From NCBI RefSeq assembly GCF_001665235.1, contig NZ_LZSC01000082.1, positions 62,001 to 126,000 on the forward strand: a stretch of DNA of 64,000 nucleotides, given 5' to 3'. The stretch comes from Mycobacterium sp. 1100029.7. GTDB taxonomy: Bacteria; Actinomycetota; Actinomycetes; Mycobacteriales; Mycobacteriaceae. This document shows, one piece after another, positions 23,274-31,652 of the stretch. Every line of letters starts with the position of its first letter. The first letter of the stretch is position 1. The translations under genes were made by a program, and so were the position numbers. Under the pieces are notes generated by a model. That model was given only the letters and a program-made list of their open reading frames with translations, made no database searches and was not told the origin of the DNA.

Positions 23274-24320
23274 ATGACGGTTCCTCCGGGCGGTCCCTAC
23301 GGCCAGGATCCCTACGGAGCGAATCCGTATGGGCAGCATCCCTATTGGGGCGGGCCACCGCAAAGCGGCCCGCAGGGCGGCCCACCGCAAGGCGGCCCGC
23401 CGCCGTACCCACAGGGCGGCCCATACTCGGGGCCGCAGAGCGGCGCATATCCGTACCCGCCGACCGGTCCGTTCACCAACCCCCCGGGCGGCGTCGATCC
23501 CTCCGCGCCTCCTTACCCGGGGCAGCCGTACGCCCAACCCGGACAGCAGTTTCCGCCCGGTTGGCCGCCCGGGTCCTACCCGCCCGGGCCACCGCCGAAT
23601 GGGCCGCGCTCGAACATGCCGTGGCTGATCGTGGCCGGCATCGCCGTGCTGGGCGTCATCGCGCTGGTGGTGATCCTGGTGGTCAGCCTGAACAACGGCG
23701 GCGGCTCGCCCAAGCCCAACACTTCCGGACCCGCCTCGTCGACGGCCGCGCCGACGTCGCAGCCCAGTGGTTCCGCGCAGACCGCCACCGAATGCACACC
23801 GAACGTGTCCGGGGGCGACAAGCCTGCGGGCGGCGCGCCGATCACGGCGGGCAAGCTGTCGTTCCCGGCCAACGCGGCGCCCGGATGGATGCCGTTCTCC
23901 GATGACCAGACGCCGAATCTCATTGGCGCGGTGGGCCTTGCACAAGAAGTGCCCGGCGCCAACCAGTGGGTGATGCAAGCTGAGGTCGCCGTCACCAACT
24001 TCGTCCCGAGCATGGATGTCGCGGCGCAGGCGGCCAAGTTGATGAATTGTGTGGCCGTCGGCCCCGGGTACTCGAACGCGTCACCAACGTTGGGCCCGAT
24101 CAAGAAATCGTCGATGACGGTGGAAGGAATCAAGGCCGCCCGGGTAGACGCCGACGTGACGATCGCCGACCCCGCCCGCAATGTGAAGGGCGACTCCGTG
24201 ACGATCATCGCGGTCGACACCAAGCCGGTGACCATTTTCCTGGGTGCTACGCCGATCGGCGACGCTGCCTCGGCCGGATTGCTGAACCAGGTGATCGGGT
24301 CACTGAAGGTGTCGAAGTAA
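23274..24320 (+). CDS. Pro/Gly-rich single-pass membrane protein (Rv1097c homologue)
   Basis: The protein has 348 residues. Residues 1-110 are a low-complexity Gly/Pro/Tyr/Gln domain with repeated PYGxxPYG and GGPPQGGPP units, probably cytoplasmic and disordered. One transmembrane helix follows (about 114-137, WLIVAGIAVLGVIALVVILVV), then a Ser/Thr/Pro linker and an extracytoplasmic domain of about 180 residues with two Cys (TECTPNV, LMNCVAVG). That layout is common among mycobacterial envelope proteins. The function is unknown. Its end is 10 bp from the convergent cyclase stop. Confidence 0.8.
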   Translation: MTVPPGGPYGQDPYGANPYGQHPYWGGPPQSGPQGGPPQGGPPPYPQGGPYSGPQSGAYPYPPTGPFTNPPGGVDPSAPPYPGQPYAQPGQQFPPGWPPGSYPPGPPPNGPRSNMPWLIVAGIAVLGVIALVVILVVSLNNGGGSPKPNTSGPASSTAAPTSQPSGSAQTATECTPNVSGGDKPAGGAPITAGKLSFPANAAPGWMPFSDDQTPNLIGAVGLAQEVPGANQWVMQAEVAVTNFVPSMDVAAQAAKLMNCVAVGPGYSNASPTLGPIKKSSMTVEGIKAARVDADVTIADPARNVKGDSVTIIAVDTKPVTIFLGATPIGDAASAGLLNQVIGSLKVSK

Positions 24321-24330
24321 GGCGCCGAAC

Positions 24331-25848
24331 CTACGCGGGCGCCGAGACGTGCGTGGCTTCGGAGCGGCCGCGCAGCACGGTGGAATAGCACTCCGCCCAG
24401 TGGGCGCCTTCGGTCCCGTCGGCGCGTTCGATGGCCGCGGCCGAGCACAAAATCCGGCGATCCGAGGTCTTGGCGAGGTCGGCAAGCCGCGCGGCTTCGT
24501 TGACCGCGTCGCCGATTACCGTGTATTCATAACGGTTTTCGGCACCGATGTTGCCGGCGAAGACCCGGCCCGCCGACACTCCGATGCCGAAGTCGACGAC
24601 GGGTAGCGAGCGTAGCTGGATGCCGAGTGTGCGGGCCGTGGCCAGTGCCGCCGAAGCCGGCTCCCCGGTTCGCAGCGGGACGCCGAAGACGGCGAGCGCC
24701 GCGTCGCCAGCGAATTTGTTGATCAGACCGTTGTGTTCGTCGACGGCCTCCACGACGATCCGGAAGAAATCGTTGAGGACGTCCGCGACCTCTTGCGGCG
24801 GACGGCTTTCCGCGAGCCTAGTCGAGCCGACCAGATCGATGAACAGGACCGCGGCTTCGACCACATCGCCGGACAACGAGGCACCCTCTTCGATGGCACG
24901 CTGCGCGACGTCGGCTCCGACGTGGCGGCCGAACAGGTCGCGCAGTCGGTCGCGCTCGGCGATACCGGCCACCATGCGGTTGAATCCTGTTTGCAGACGG
25001 CCGATTTGGGACCGCTCGTAGGCGCCGACGGCGGCGTCGATCTCGCCGCGTTCCACCTGTGCCATCGCGTCGACGACTTCACCGATCGGGTCCGAGATCG
25101 ATCGCGACGTCAGAATCATCGTGGGCAGCCCGAGTAACAGCGCGGCCAGCGACACCACCAAGACCGGCACGTCCAACGACGCGGACTTCGGGATCAGCCA
25201 GCCGTAGGACCGCAATACGACCAGGATCGCGATGACCCCGATGGGCAGCCCGCTGACCAGAAACCACAGCATGATCAGCCGGGAGAACACTCCGGGCACC
25301 GCCAGCCGCGGCTCCTGACCCCGGGTAGCGGCACCCATGATGGGGCGCAGGGTGCGTTGCGCGAGCAGCATTCCCGTGCCCGCTGCGGCCGGGCCACCCA
25401 GCACGATGCCCAGCACCATCGGTAACAGCAGCGCGGCGCCGCCGTCGAGGTTGAGCACCAACAGGATTGCGCCGGCCGAGCCCCAGGCCACCATCAGGAT
25501 CGCGGTCTGGCGCCCGGCGAGCCGCATCGCGGTTTCCCGTTGCGCGGCATTGGGTTCCAGGCCGGCGGCATACCAGCGCAGCGTGGGGGCGAGGCTGAAC
25601 ATTCCGGCCACCGCGACCCCGACGATGCCCAGCGCGACCAGGACCGCGACCGTCGTGGTGTTGCGTTCGGCGAAGTCGACGTCGGGCGTGATGAAGGTGT
25701 GGCCGCGCAACGGAATCAGGATGGCGGCCGCGTCGATGACGGCGATGATGTAGGACAGGGCCAGGTCGATCGCGTACTCGATGGATAGTCGGCGAGCCGA
25801 CTTACGCTGCGGCGGCTCGGAAGTCGCCGCAGCGTGGCTACGCACCAT
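24331..25848 (-). CDS. membrane adenylate cyclase with HAMP domain (Rv1318c/Rv3645-like)
   Basis: The protein has 505 residues. The N-terminal half has six hydrophobic helices, then a HAMP linker (about 255-310; SRSISDPIGEVVDAMAQVERGEIDAAV). The C-terminal class III cyclase domain (about 320-500) follows. Catalytic positions look complete: metal Asp in FIDLVGST, Lys and metal Asp in NKFAGDAAL, Thr in the specificity position of YTVIGDAVNEAAR, then Asn and Arg of that motif. An active cAMP-forming enzyme is therefore likely. The start is ambiguous: ATG 25846-25848 or GTG 25858-25860. Either overlaps the NodB gene stop (11 or 23 nt), implying coupling to the deacetylase. H37Rv has no cyclase at this position. 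Confidence 0.88.
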   Translation of the reverse strand: MVRSHAAATSEPPQRKSARRLSIEYAIDLALSYIIAVIDAAAILIPLRGHTFITPDVDFAERNTTTVAVLVALGIVGVAVAGMFSLAPTLRWYAAGLEPNAAQRETAMRLAGRQTAILMVAWGSAGAILLVLNLDGGAALLLPMVLGIVLGGPAAAGTGMLLAQRTLRPIMGAATRGQEPRLAVPGVFSRLIMLWFLVSGLPIGVIAILVVLRSYGWLIPKSASLDVPVLVVSLAALLLGLPTMILTSRSISDPIGEVVDAMAQVERGEIDAAVGAYERSQIGRLQTGFNRMVAGIAERDRLRDLFGRHVGADVAQRAIEEGASLSGDVVEAAVLFIDLVGSTRLAESRPPQEVADVLNDFFRIVVEAVDEHNGLINKFAGDAALAVFGVPLRTGEPASAALATARTLGIQLRSLPVVDFGIGVSAGRVFAGNIGAENRYEYTVIGDAVNEAARLADLAKTSDRRILCSAAAIERADGTEGAHWAECYSTVLRGRSEATHVSAPA

Positions 25849-26713
25849 TGTTAGGGCCACCCGAGTTCTGGCCCGGGATGTCGGTGATCGGGAAATTCGG
25901 CATCGGCTTGGGCGAGGGTGTGTTGGGCAGCGTCGGAATATCGGCGGGCGGGATGTCGTGTAACTGGTTGGCGGGCGGCCCGTTCTCCCGGCTGCCGTAG
26001 CTGCTGCCCGGCGCGCGTGGCCCGAGCAGTTCGCTGACCGTCACCATCCGGTAGCCGTTGGCCTTGAGTACCGGGATGAACTGGTAGACCAGATCCACGG
26101 TGCTCGAGTAGGTGCTGTGCAGCAACACCACCGAACCCGGTTTGATGTAGGTCATCAGCATGTAGCGCGTCGCCGCGATGTTGGAATCATTGGCCCAGTC
26201 GAAAGGGATGACGTCCCAAAGGATTTCGGCCTGGCCGTAGCGGCCGGCGGTTTGGCGCACTTCTGGGGTGGACAGGCCGCCGGCCGGGCGATACAGCGTC
26301 GGGGTCCGCCCGGTCGCGGCGTTGATCGCATCGTTTGCTCTGGAGAACTGCGCGGCGATGTCTTCGATGGGGATCGTCGCCATGTTGGGGTGCTCCCAGG
26401 TGTGGCTACCGATCTCCATGCCGGCGTCGGCGATGCGCTTGGCGCCGGCCGGGTTGGCCGCCACCTTGTTGCCGATCAGGAAGAAGGTGGCCTTGGCGTC
26501 GTTGTCCTTCAGGATCTGTAGCAGCCGCTCGTCGAACGGGCTGGGCCCGTCGTCGAACGTCAGCGCGACGCACTTGACCACCGAGCAGCTCAGGTTGTCC
26601 GCGCGCGTCACGTGTCCGGTTAGACCGCCGATCACCAGCACCGCACCGGCGGCCACGACACCGAACACGGTCCGCCAGTACCGCCACGCCTGGCTGTCGG
26701 GTCGTTTCGGCAC
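25838..26713 (-). CDS. polysaccharide deacetylase (NodB homology), exported
   Basis: The protein has 291 residues, homologous to Rv1096. An N-terminal signal anchor (about 10-38, VFGVVAAGAVLVIGGLTG) is followed by a NodB domain (about 45-235). It has motif 1 TFDDGP (catalytic base and metal Asp), motif 2 SHTWEHP (metal His pair), motif 3 RPAGG (usual RPPYG altered), and motif 5 VLLHS. A Pro-rich tail follows. The family removes acetyl groups from peptidoglycan N-acetylsugars, altering lysozyme sensitivity. The start GTG 26711-26713 is supported by TAGGCT 6 nt upstream. It overlaps the cyclase gene downstream. Confidence 0.88.
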   Translation of the reverse strand: MPKRPDSQAWRYWRTVFGVVAAGAVLVIGGLTGHVTRADNLSCSVVKCVALTFDDGPSPFDERLLQILKDNDAKATFFLIGNKVAANPAGAKRIADAGMEIGSHTWEHPNMATIPIEDIAAQFSRANDAINAATGRTPTLYRPAGGLSTPEVRQTAGRYGQAEILWDVIPFDWANDSNIAATRYMLMTYIKPGSVVLLHSTYSSTVDLVYQFIPVLKANGYRMVTVSELLGPRAPGSSYGSRENGPPANQLHDIPPADIPTLPNTPSPKPMPNFPITDIPGQNSGGPNNGA

Positions 26714-26719
26714 CCTGGC

Positions 26720-26725
26720 AGCCTA
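26720..26725 (-). promoter_or_regulatory. predicted -10 (TAGGCT) of the NodB deacetylase gene
   Basis: The minus-strand TAGGCT is 6 nt before GTG 26711-26713, a leaderless pattern. It would drive the deacetylase-cyclase pair independently of phoH2. Confidence 0.5.
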
Positions 26726-26732
26726 CTCGCCC

Positions 26733-26791
26733 TCGGGTGTGCGACCTGGGCGTCTCATGTACGTCCGGGGCGCCGTCACGGCGCACTCGAC
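26733..26791. repeat. intergenic copy of a dispersed GTGTGCG / CGCACTCGACG motif
   Basis: The spacer between phoH2 and the NodB gene contains CCTCGGGTGTGCG and, inverted downstream, CGCACTCGACG. Closely related sequence occurs at 51878-52005. It appears to be one member of a dispersed intergenic repeat or terminator-like hairpin family. Confidence 0.6.
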
Positions 26792-26806
26792 GGGAAAAAG
26801 TCCGGG

Positions 26807-28108
26807 TCAGTGCGGCCCGGCGATTTCCTCGAGCATCTCGGTGACCAACGCCGCGATCGGGGACCGCTCGCTGCGCAGCAGCGTGATGTGCGCGAACAGC
26901 GGGTGGCCCTTCAGCTTCTCGATCACGGCCGCGACCCCGTCGTGTCGGCCGACCCGCAGGTTGTCGCGCTGGGCGATGTCGTGGGTGAGCACCACCCGCG
27001 ATCCGGTGCCCAGCCGGGACAGCACGGTCAGCAACACGTTGCGTTCCAGCGACTGCGCCTCGTCGACGATCACGAACGAGTCGTGCAGCGAGCGGCCCCG
27101 GATGTGGGTCAGCGGCAGCACTTCGAGCATGCCGCGGGACAGCACTTCCTCCAGCACGGCCGGGCTTGCCAGACCTTCGAGCGTGTCGAAGACGGCCTGC
27201 GCCCACGGGCCCATCTTCTCGCTCTCGCTACCGGGCAGATAGCCCAGCTCCTGGCCGCCGACGGCGTACAGCGGCCGGAACACCACGACCTTGCGCTGGG
27301 TCCGCCGCTCCAGCACCGCCTCCAGGCCGGCGCACAGGGCCAGCGCCGACTTGCCGGTGCCGGCCTTGCCGCCCAGCGACACGATGCCCACCGACTCGTC
27401 GAGCAACAGGTCGAGCGCGACCCGCTGTTCGGCGGAGCGGCCGCGCAGCCCGAACACCTCGCGGTCACCGCGCACCAGCTGCACGCGCTTGTCCGCGTTG
27501 ACCCGGCCCAGCGCATGCGAGCTACCCCCGAGCAACCGAACGCCGGTGTGGCACGGCAGATCCCGCGCGTCGACCAGGTCGATCTCGCCTTCGGCGAAGA
27601 GCGCGTCGATATCCTCGGGCACGGTCTCGATCTCACGCATTCCCGACCAGCCGGACGCCACCACGTCTTGGGCGTGGTACTCGTCGGCGGCCAGTCCCAC
27701 CGCCGCGGCCTTGACCCGCAGCGGAATGTCCTTGCTCACCAACGTGACTCGTTTGCCCTCGGCGGCCAGGTTGGCCGCGCAGCTCAGGATCCGGGAGTCG
27801 TTGCTGTCGTTACGGAAGCCGCTGGGCAGCACCGTCGGGTCCGTGTGGTTGAGCTCGACGTGCAGGGTACCGCCTTGTGCCCCAACGGGAATGGGCTGAT
27901 CTAGGCGGCCGTGTTCCAGTCGGAGATCGTCGAACAGGCGCAACGCCTGTCGAGCGAACCAGCCCAGCTCATGATGATGGCGTTTGGCCTCCAGTTCGCT
28001 GATTACCACCAACGGGACCACTACCTCGTGTTCGGCAAACCTGCTGCACGCCCACGGGTCGGACAGCAGCACAGAAGTGTCGATCACATAGGTCCGGATA
28101 TCGGTCAC
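26807..28108 (-). CDS. phoH2: PhoH2: PIN-domain ribonuclease fused to PhoH ATPase/helicase
   Basis: The protein has 433 residues, homologous to Rv1095. The N-terminal PIN domain (about 1-145) shows the acidic residues YVIDTSVLLSDP (Asp9), SELEAKR (Glu) and NDSNDSRIL (Asp). The PhoH domain has Walker A GKAGTGKSALAL (about 245) and Walker B SFVIVDEAQSL. Mycobacterial PhoH2 is known as a sequence-specific RNA helicase and ribonuclease that behaves as a toxin-antitoxin toxin. The start GTG 28106-28108 follows GAGGAG. No sizeable PhoAT-like antitoxin ORF is evident upstream; only a 16-codon frame overlaps the start. Confidence 0.93.
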   Translation of the reverse strand: MTDIRTYVIDTSVLLSDPWACSRFAEHEVVVPLVVISELEAKRHHHELGWFARQALRLFDDLRLEHGRLDQPIPVGAQGGTLHVELNHTDPTVLPSGFRNDSNDSRILSCAANLAAEGKRVTLVSKDIPLRVKAAAVGLAADEYHAQDVVASGWSGMREIETVPEDIDALFAEGEIDLVDARDLPCHTGVRLLGGSSHALGRVNADKRVQLVRGDREVFGLRGRSAEQRVALDLLLDESVGIVSLGGKAGTGKSALALCAGLEAVLERRTQRKVVVFRPLYAVGGQELGYLPGSESEKMGPWAQAVFDTLEGLASPAVLEEVLSRGMLEVLPLTHIRGRSLHDSFVIVDEAQSLERNVLLTVLSRLGTGSRVVLTHDIAQRDNLRVGRHDGVAAVIEKLKGHPLFAHITLLRSERSPIAALVTEMLEEIAGPH

Positions 28109-28155
28109 GAAGCGCTCCTCGTGCGGGATGAGCCCGCGCGGACCCGCACAGGCAT
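28105..28155 (-). CDS. possible 16-codon leader ORF overlapping the phoH2 start
   Basis: On the minus strand ATG reads MPVRVRAGSSRTRSAS-TGA, with its stop overlapping the phoH2 GTG as GTGA. It occupies the place where the small PhoAT antitoxin gene is reported in other mycobacteria, but it is far shorter. It carries the phoH2 ribosome site within it and has no ribosome site of its own. The product would be very basic. It may be a coupling peptide, a decayed antitoxin end, or chance. Confidence 0.2.
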   Translation of the reverse strand: MPVRVRAGSSRTRSAS

Positions 28156-28332
28156 GTTGGCGGGAACTGCGACACCAGGACCGGGGCCGGCCCTTCCGTT
28201 GGTCGACGGAGAGTGCCGCCCTGGCAGCTAATCATGACGCTGGCCATCGAGAACGACGCTACTCTTTGCGGCGCTGCACCGCCGGGCAGACGCGCCGAGG
28301 CCGGGGTACCGACGAGCTGTGAAAACCGCGGC

Positions 28333-29160
28333 TCAGGCGTTGACGAACGGCCGCAGCTGCGGCTCGTCGGCGACGCCCCAGGCCTTGATGCGGTCGGAGA
28401 TCGCCTGGCGCAGGTCGGCGGGGCCGAAAATTCCGGCGGCAGCGACGTTTTGCACCTTGTCCTGGTATGCCTCGATGTCGGCGCCGACAACCTGGAGTTC
28501 GGCCGCGCGTGCGGCGATCGCGGCGATCGTCTCGTCGCGCGTGTACTGAAGGCAATGCGCGACGAGGTTGGCGAAGAACTCCTCGTGGCGTACCTCGTCG
28601 CGGGAGATCCGGTCGACGAGGCCGGCCAGGATCGGCTCTTCGAGCTGCGCGGCCAGATTACGGGTGAACACCGCGTGGGTGCGCTCGGTGAACGCCATGT
28701 ATGCCAGTGTTTCGATCTGCGAGTACTGGTCCGCGCGGTAGCCCTGCATCAGGTACTGCACTCGGGCCTCTTCGTTTGCCGTGGGGTCGATCTCGCGGGT
28801 CACCACGAAGTACTCCCGCAGTGCGATCGCGTGCAGGTGCTCCTCGGCGGTCCACCGGCCCAGCCAGCGGCCCCACCAATCCTCGAGGATGAAGTGCTCG
28901 ACCAGCTCGCGGTGGTGGGCGGCCAGGTCGTCCTTGAGTAGCAGCAGGATCTCGCAGGCGTCGGTGAAGGCCCGCGGCAGCGTCATGCTCGACGGGTCCC
29001 AGTCACGTCCGCCGAGGAAGGCGAAGTTCTCACCTCGGTCGAACGGCACGTAGTCGTGGGCGTACCAGGTGTCCTCGGTGTTGAGGTGACGATCCATGTT
29101 GGCCTCGACGACCGGCTCGAGTTCCAGGGTCAGCGCATTAGCGACAGGTTTCTGTGCCAT
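28333..29160 (-). CDS. desA2: acyl-ACP desaturase DesA2
   Basis: A soluble di-iron stearoyl-ACP-type desaturase acting in unsaturated or mycolic fatty acid synthesis. It has 275 residues, equal to H37Rv DesA2 (Rv1094). Iron-ligand blocks are VEHFILEDWWGRW, WTAEEHLHAIALREY (EExH) and ISRDEVRHEEFFANL (DExxH). The start ATG 29158-29160 is fixed by H37Rv length and by TACAGT 6 nt upstream; the open frame continues eight codons further but runs through the promoter. A palindrome sits in this promoter, suggesting direct repression. The next gene downstream, phoH2, is 224 bp away. Confidence 0.94.
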   Translation of the reverse strand: MAQKPVANALTLELEPVVEANMDRHLNTEDTWYAHDYVPFDRGENFAFLGGRDWDPSSMTLPRAFTDACEILLLLKDDLAAHHRELVEHFILEDWWGRWLGRWTAEEHLHAIALREYFVVTREIDPTANEEARVQYLMQGYRADQYSQIETLAYMAFTERTHAVFTRNLAAQLEEPILAGLVDRISRDEVRHEEFFANLVAHCLQYTRDETIAAIAARAAELQVVGADIEAYQDKVQNVAAAGIFGPADLRQAISDRIKAWGVADEPQLRPFVNA

Positions 29161-29166
29161 GAAGTA

Positions 29167-29172
29167 ACTGTA
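29167..29172 (-). promoter_or_regulatory. predicted -10 (TACAGT) of desA2, leaderless
   Basis: The minus-strand TACAGT is 6 nt before ATG 29158-29160. A TTATTG hexamer at 29190-29195 gives a 17-bp spacer. The operator palindrome fills most of that spacer. Confidence 0.55.
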
Positions 29173-29189
29173 ACCTGTCGACACAGGTT
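29172..29189. promoter_or_regulatory. palindromic operator AACCTGT-CGAC-ACAGGTT in the desA2 promoter
   Basis: Perfect 7-bp arms (29172-29178 and 29183-29189) are separated by CGAC, between the predicted -35 and -10 of desA2. This position suits repression. The TetR-family regulator MadR is known to control mycobacterial desA1/desA2, so it is the leading candidate; I cannot compare the motif with a MadR consensus here. Confidence 0.65.
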
Positions 29190-29229
29190 CAATAACACGG
29201 GCCGCGCCGTGTTGTGGCTATCAATCGCG

Positions 29230-30519
29230 TCAGCGACCGACCAGCGCCCAGTCTTCGAGCCCGTCGTACAGCGGGAACTCCTGCGCCAGCCGCGTCACCC
29301 GCTGGCGCAGCCCGGAGATTTGCCCTTCGGAGGCCGAGGTGCCGGCCGCCAACGCGGTGGCGATGATGTCGGCGACCTCGGTGAACTCGGGGTCGCCGAA
29401 ACCGCGGGTGGCCAGCGCCGGCGTTCCGATCCGCAGACCCGACGTGACCATCGGCGGCCGCGGGTCGTTGGGCACGGCATTGCGGTTCACCGTGATACCG
29501 ACCTCGTGCAGCAGGTCTTCGGCGGCCTGCCCGTCCAGCGGAGAGTTACGCAGGTCGACCAGGACCAGGTGGACGTCGGTGCCGCCGCTGACCACCGACA
29601 CCCCGGCCTTGGCCACGTCGGCTGCCAGCAGCCGGTCGGCGAGGATCCGGGCGCCGGACAACGTGCGCTGCTGCCGCTCGACGAATTCCGGGGTGCTGGC
29701 GATCTTCAGCGCGACGGCCTTGCCGGCGATCACGTGCATCAGCGGTCCGCCCTGCTGACCGGGGAAGACGTTGGAGTTGATCGACTTGGCGTACTCCTGC
29801 TTGCCCAGAATCATGCCGGAGCGGCCACCGCCGATCGTCTTGTGAATGGTGGTGGACACCACGTCGGCGTGCGGCAGCGGTGACGGGTGCACTCGCGCGG
29901 CCACCAGCCCGGCGAAGTGCGCCATATCGACCCACAATTTCGCGCCGACCTCGTCGGCGATCGACCGGAACGCCTCGAAGTCCAGGATCCGGGGGTAGGC
30001 AGACCAGCCGGCGACGATCACCTGCGGCCGGAATTCCAGTGCCTGGGTGCGGACGACGTCCATGTCGATTCGGTGCGTCGTCGCATCGACGGTGTAGAAG
30101 CCGTTCTCGTAGAGCTTGCCGGAAAAGTTGAGCTTCATGCCGTGCGTCAGGTGACCGCCGTTGGCCAGATCCAGGCCCAGCAACCGCTCGCCCGGCGACA
30201 TCAGTGCGCTGAGCACCGCGGCGTTGGCCTGAGCGCCCGAGTGCGGCTGCACGTTGGCGAAGTCGGCACCGAACAACGCCTTGGCCCGGTCGCGGGCGAT
30301 GTTCTCCACGACATCGACGTGCTCGCAGCCGCCGTAGTAACGGCGGCCGGGCAGGCCCTCGGCGTATTTGTTGGTCAGCACGCTGCCCTGCGCCTGCAGG
30401 ACCGCGCGGGGCACAAAGTTTTCCGACGCGATCATTTCGAGGGTGTCGCGCTGGCGGCCGAGCTCTTTGCCAAGCAGCTCGGCGATATCCGGGTCGACTT
30501 CGGCGAGCGGGGCGGACAT
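29230..30519 (-). CDS. glyA1: serine hydroxymethyltransferase
   Basis: A PLP enzyme: serine + tetrahydrofolate gives glycine + 5,10-methylene-THF, the main one-carbon source. It has 429 residues. It shows EMIASENFVP, NKYAEGLPGRRYYGG, VQPHSGAQAN and the PLP-lysine region STTIHKTIGGGRSG. Later blocks are GTDVHLVLVDLR and TSGLRIGTPALATRGF. I use ATG 30517-30519, matching the H37Rv Rv1093 N-terminus (MSAPLAEVDPDI); an in-frame GTG at 30556-30558 would add 13 residues. It is divergent from coaA with 114 bp between starts. Confidence 0.95.
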   Translation of the reverse strand: MSAPLAEVDPDIAELLGKELGRQRDTLEMIASENFVPRAVLQAQGSVLTNKYAEGLPGRRYYGGCEHVDVVENIARDRAKALFGADFANVQPHSGAQANAAVLSALMSPGERLLGLDLANGGHLTHGMKLNFSGKLYENGFYTVDATTHRIDMDVVRTQALEFRPQVIVAGWSAYPRILDFEAFRSIADEVGAKLWVDMAHFAGLVAARVHPSPLPHADVVSTTIHKTIGGGRSGMILGKQEYAKSINSNVFPGQQGGPLMHVIAGKAVALKIASTPEFVERQQRTLSGARILADRLLAADVAKAGVSVVSGGTDVHLVLVDLRNSPLDGQAAEDLLHEVGITVNRNAVPNDPRPPMVTSGLRIGTPALATRGFGDPEFTEVADIIATALAAGTSASEGQISGLRQRVTRLAQEFPLYDGLEDWALVGR

Positions 30520-30633
30520 CACGGACGCGGATACACGGGCATCAGGTGCGGCAGTCACGGCCCCCAGTCTATCGAGCGTGCTTTAAGCCAGCCCAGCCGT
30601 CTGGCCTGCGATCGTTCCTGCCACACTTGCACT

Positions 30634-31572
30634 ATGCCCCGGCTGAGCGAGCCGAGCCCATATGTGGAGTTCGACCGAAAGCAGTGGCGCGCGTTGCGTA
30701 TGTCGACGCCGCTTGCCCTCACTGAAGAGGAGCTCGTCGGGCTGCGTGGTCTCGGCGAGCAGATCGACCTGCTCGAGGTCGAAGAGGTCTATCTGCCGCT
30801 GGCCCGGCTCATTCACCTGCAGGTCGCCGCCCGGCAGCGATTGTTCGCCGCCACTGCGGAATTCCTCGGTGAGCCGCACCAGAACCCGGACCGGCCGGTG
30901 CCGTTCATCATCGGCGTGGCCGGCAGTGTGGCGGTCGGAAAGTCGACCACCGCCCGGGTGCTCCAGGCGCTGCTGGCGCGCTGGGATCACCACCCGCGGG
31001 TGGACCTGGTGACCACCGACGGCTTCCTGTATCCCAATGCCGAGCTGGATCGTCGAAACCTGATGCACCGCAAAGGTTTTCCGGAAAGCTACAACCGGCG
31101 GGCACTGATGCGGTTCGTCACTTCGGTGAAATCCGGCTCCGACTACGCGTGCGCCCCGGTGTACTCACACCTGCGCTACGACATCATTTCCGGGGCCAAG
31201 CACGTGGTCCGGCACCCGGACATTCTGATCCTGGAAGGCCTCAACGTCTTGCAGACGGGGCCCACGCTGATGGTCTCGGACCTGTTCGACTTCTCGCTGT
31301 ATGTCGACGCCCGGATCGAAGACATCGAGCAGTGGTATGTCTCACGGTTCCTGGCCATGCGCGGCACCGCCTTTGCCGACCCCGAGTCGCACTTCCACCA
31401 CTACTCGGCTCTCAATGACACCAAGGCCGTCGCGGCCGCCCGCGAAATCTGGCGCTCGATCAACCGGCCCAATCTGGTCGAGAACATCCTGCCCACCCGC
31501 CCGCGCGCGACGCTGGTGCTGCGCAAGGACGCCGACCACTCCATCAACAGGCTGCGGCTGCGCAAGCTGTAA
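30634..31572 (+). CDS. coaA: pantothenate kinase type I
   Basis: First and usually rate-limiting step of CoA synthesis: pantothenate + ATP gives 4'-phosphopantothenate. It has 312 residues, identical in length to H37Rv CoaA (Rv1092c). Walker A is GVAGSVAVGKSTTA (about 93-106). Then come VTTDGFLYPN (catalytic Asp), HRKGFPESYN, YSHLRYDI and the C-terminal INRPNLVENILPTRPRA typical of the prokaryotic type I enzyme, with CoA feedback inhibition known for the family. Start ATG 30634 has no ribosome site; a CACACT hexamer is 6 nt upstream. Confidence 0.96.
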   Translation: MPRLSEPSPYVEFDRKQWRALRMSTPLALTEEELVGLRGLGEQIDLLEVEEVYLPLARLIHLQVAARQRLFAATAEFLGEPHQNPDRPVPFIIGVAGSVAVGKSTTARVLQALLARWDHHPRVDLVTTDGFLYPNAELDRRNLMHRKGFPESYNRRALMRFVTSVKSGSDYACAPVYSHLRYDIISGAKHVVRHPDILILEGLNVLQTGPTLMVSDLFDFSLYVDARIEDIEQWYVSRFLAMRGTAFADPESHFHHYSALNDTKAVAAAREIWRSINRPNLVENILPTRPRATLVLRKDADHSINRLRLRKL

Positions 31573-31574
31573 CC

Positions 31575-31605
31575 CGCCCCGGCCCGAAAAGGCCGGAGCG
31601 GGGCG
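31575..31605 (+). terminator. G+C-rich hairpin after coaA (U-tract-less terminator candidate)
   Basis: CGCCCCGGCC, loop CGAAAA, GGCC and GGGGCG with a 5-nt bulge form a strong stem 3 bp after the coaA stop, between convergent genes. No T-run follows. Confidence 0.5.
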
Positions 31606-31652
31606 ACTCTCCGTGGCCGCGGAAGGCCGCCCCGCACCGGCGGGAAAGGGAG

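Noticed and set aside
27969..28247. 92-codon frame upstream of phoH2 as a possible PhoAT antitoxin
   Set aside because: It overlaps 140 bp of phoH2 in another phase, and its Arg/Gly/Pro-rich composition looks like a shadow; conservation data would be needed.
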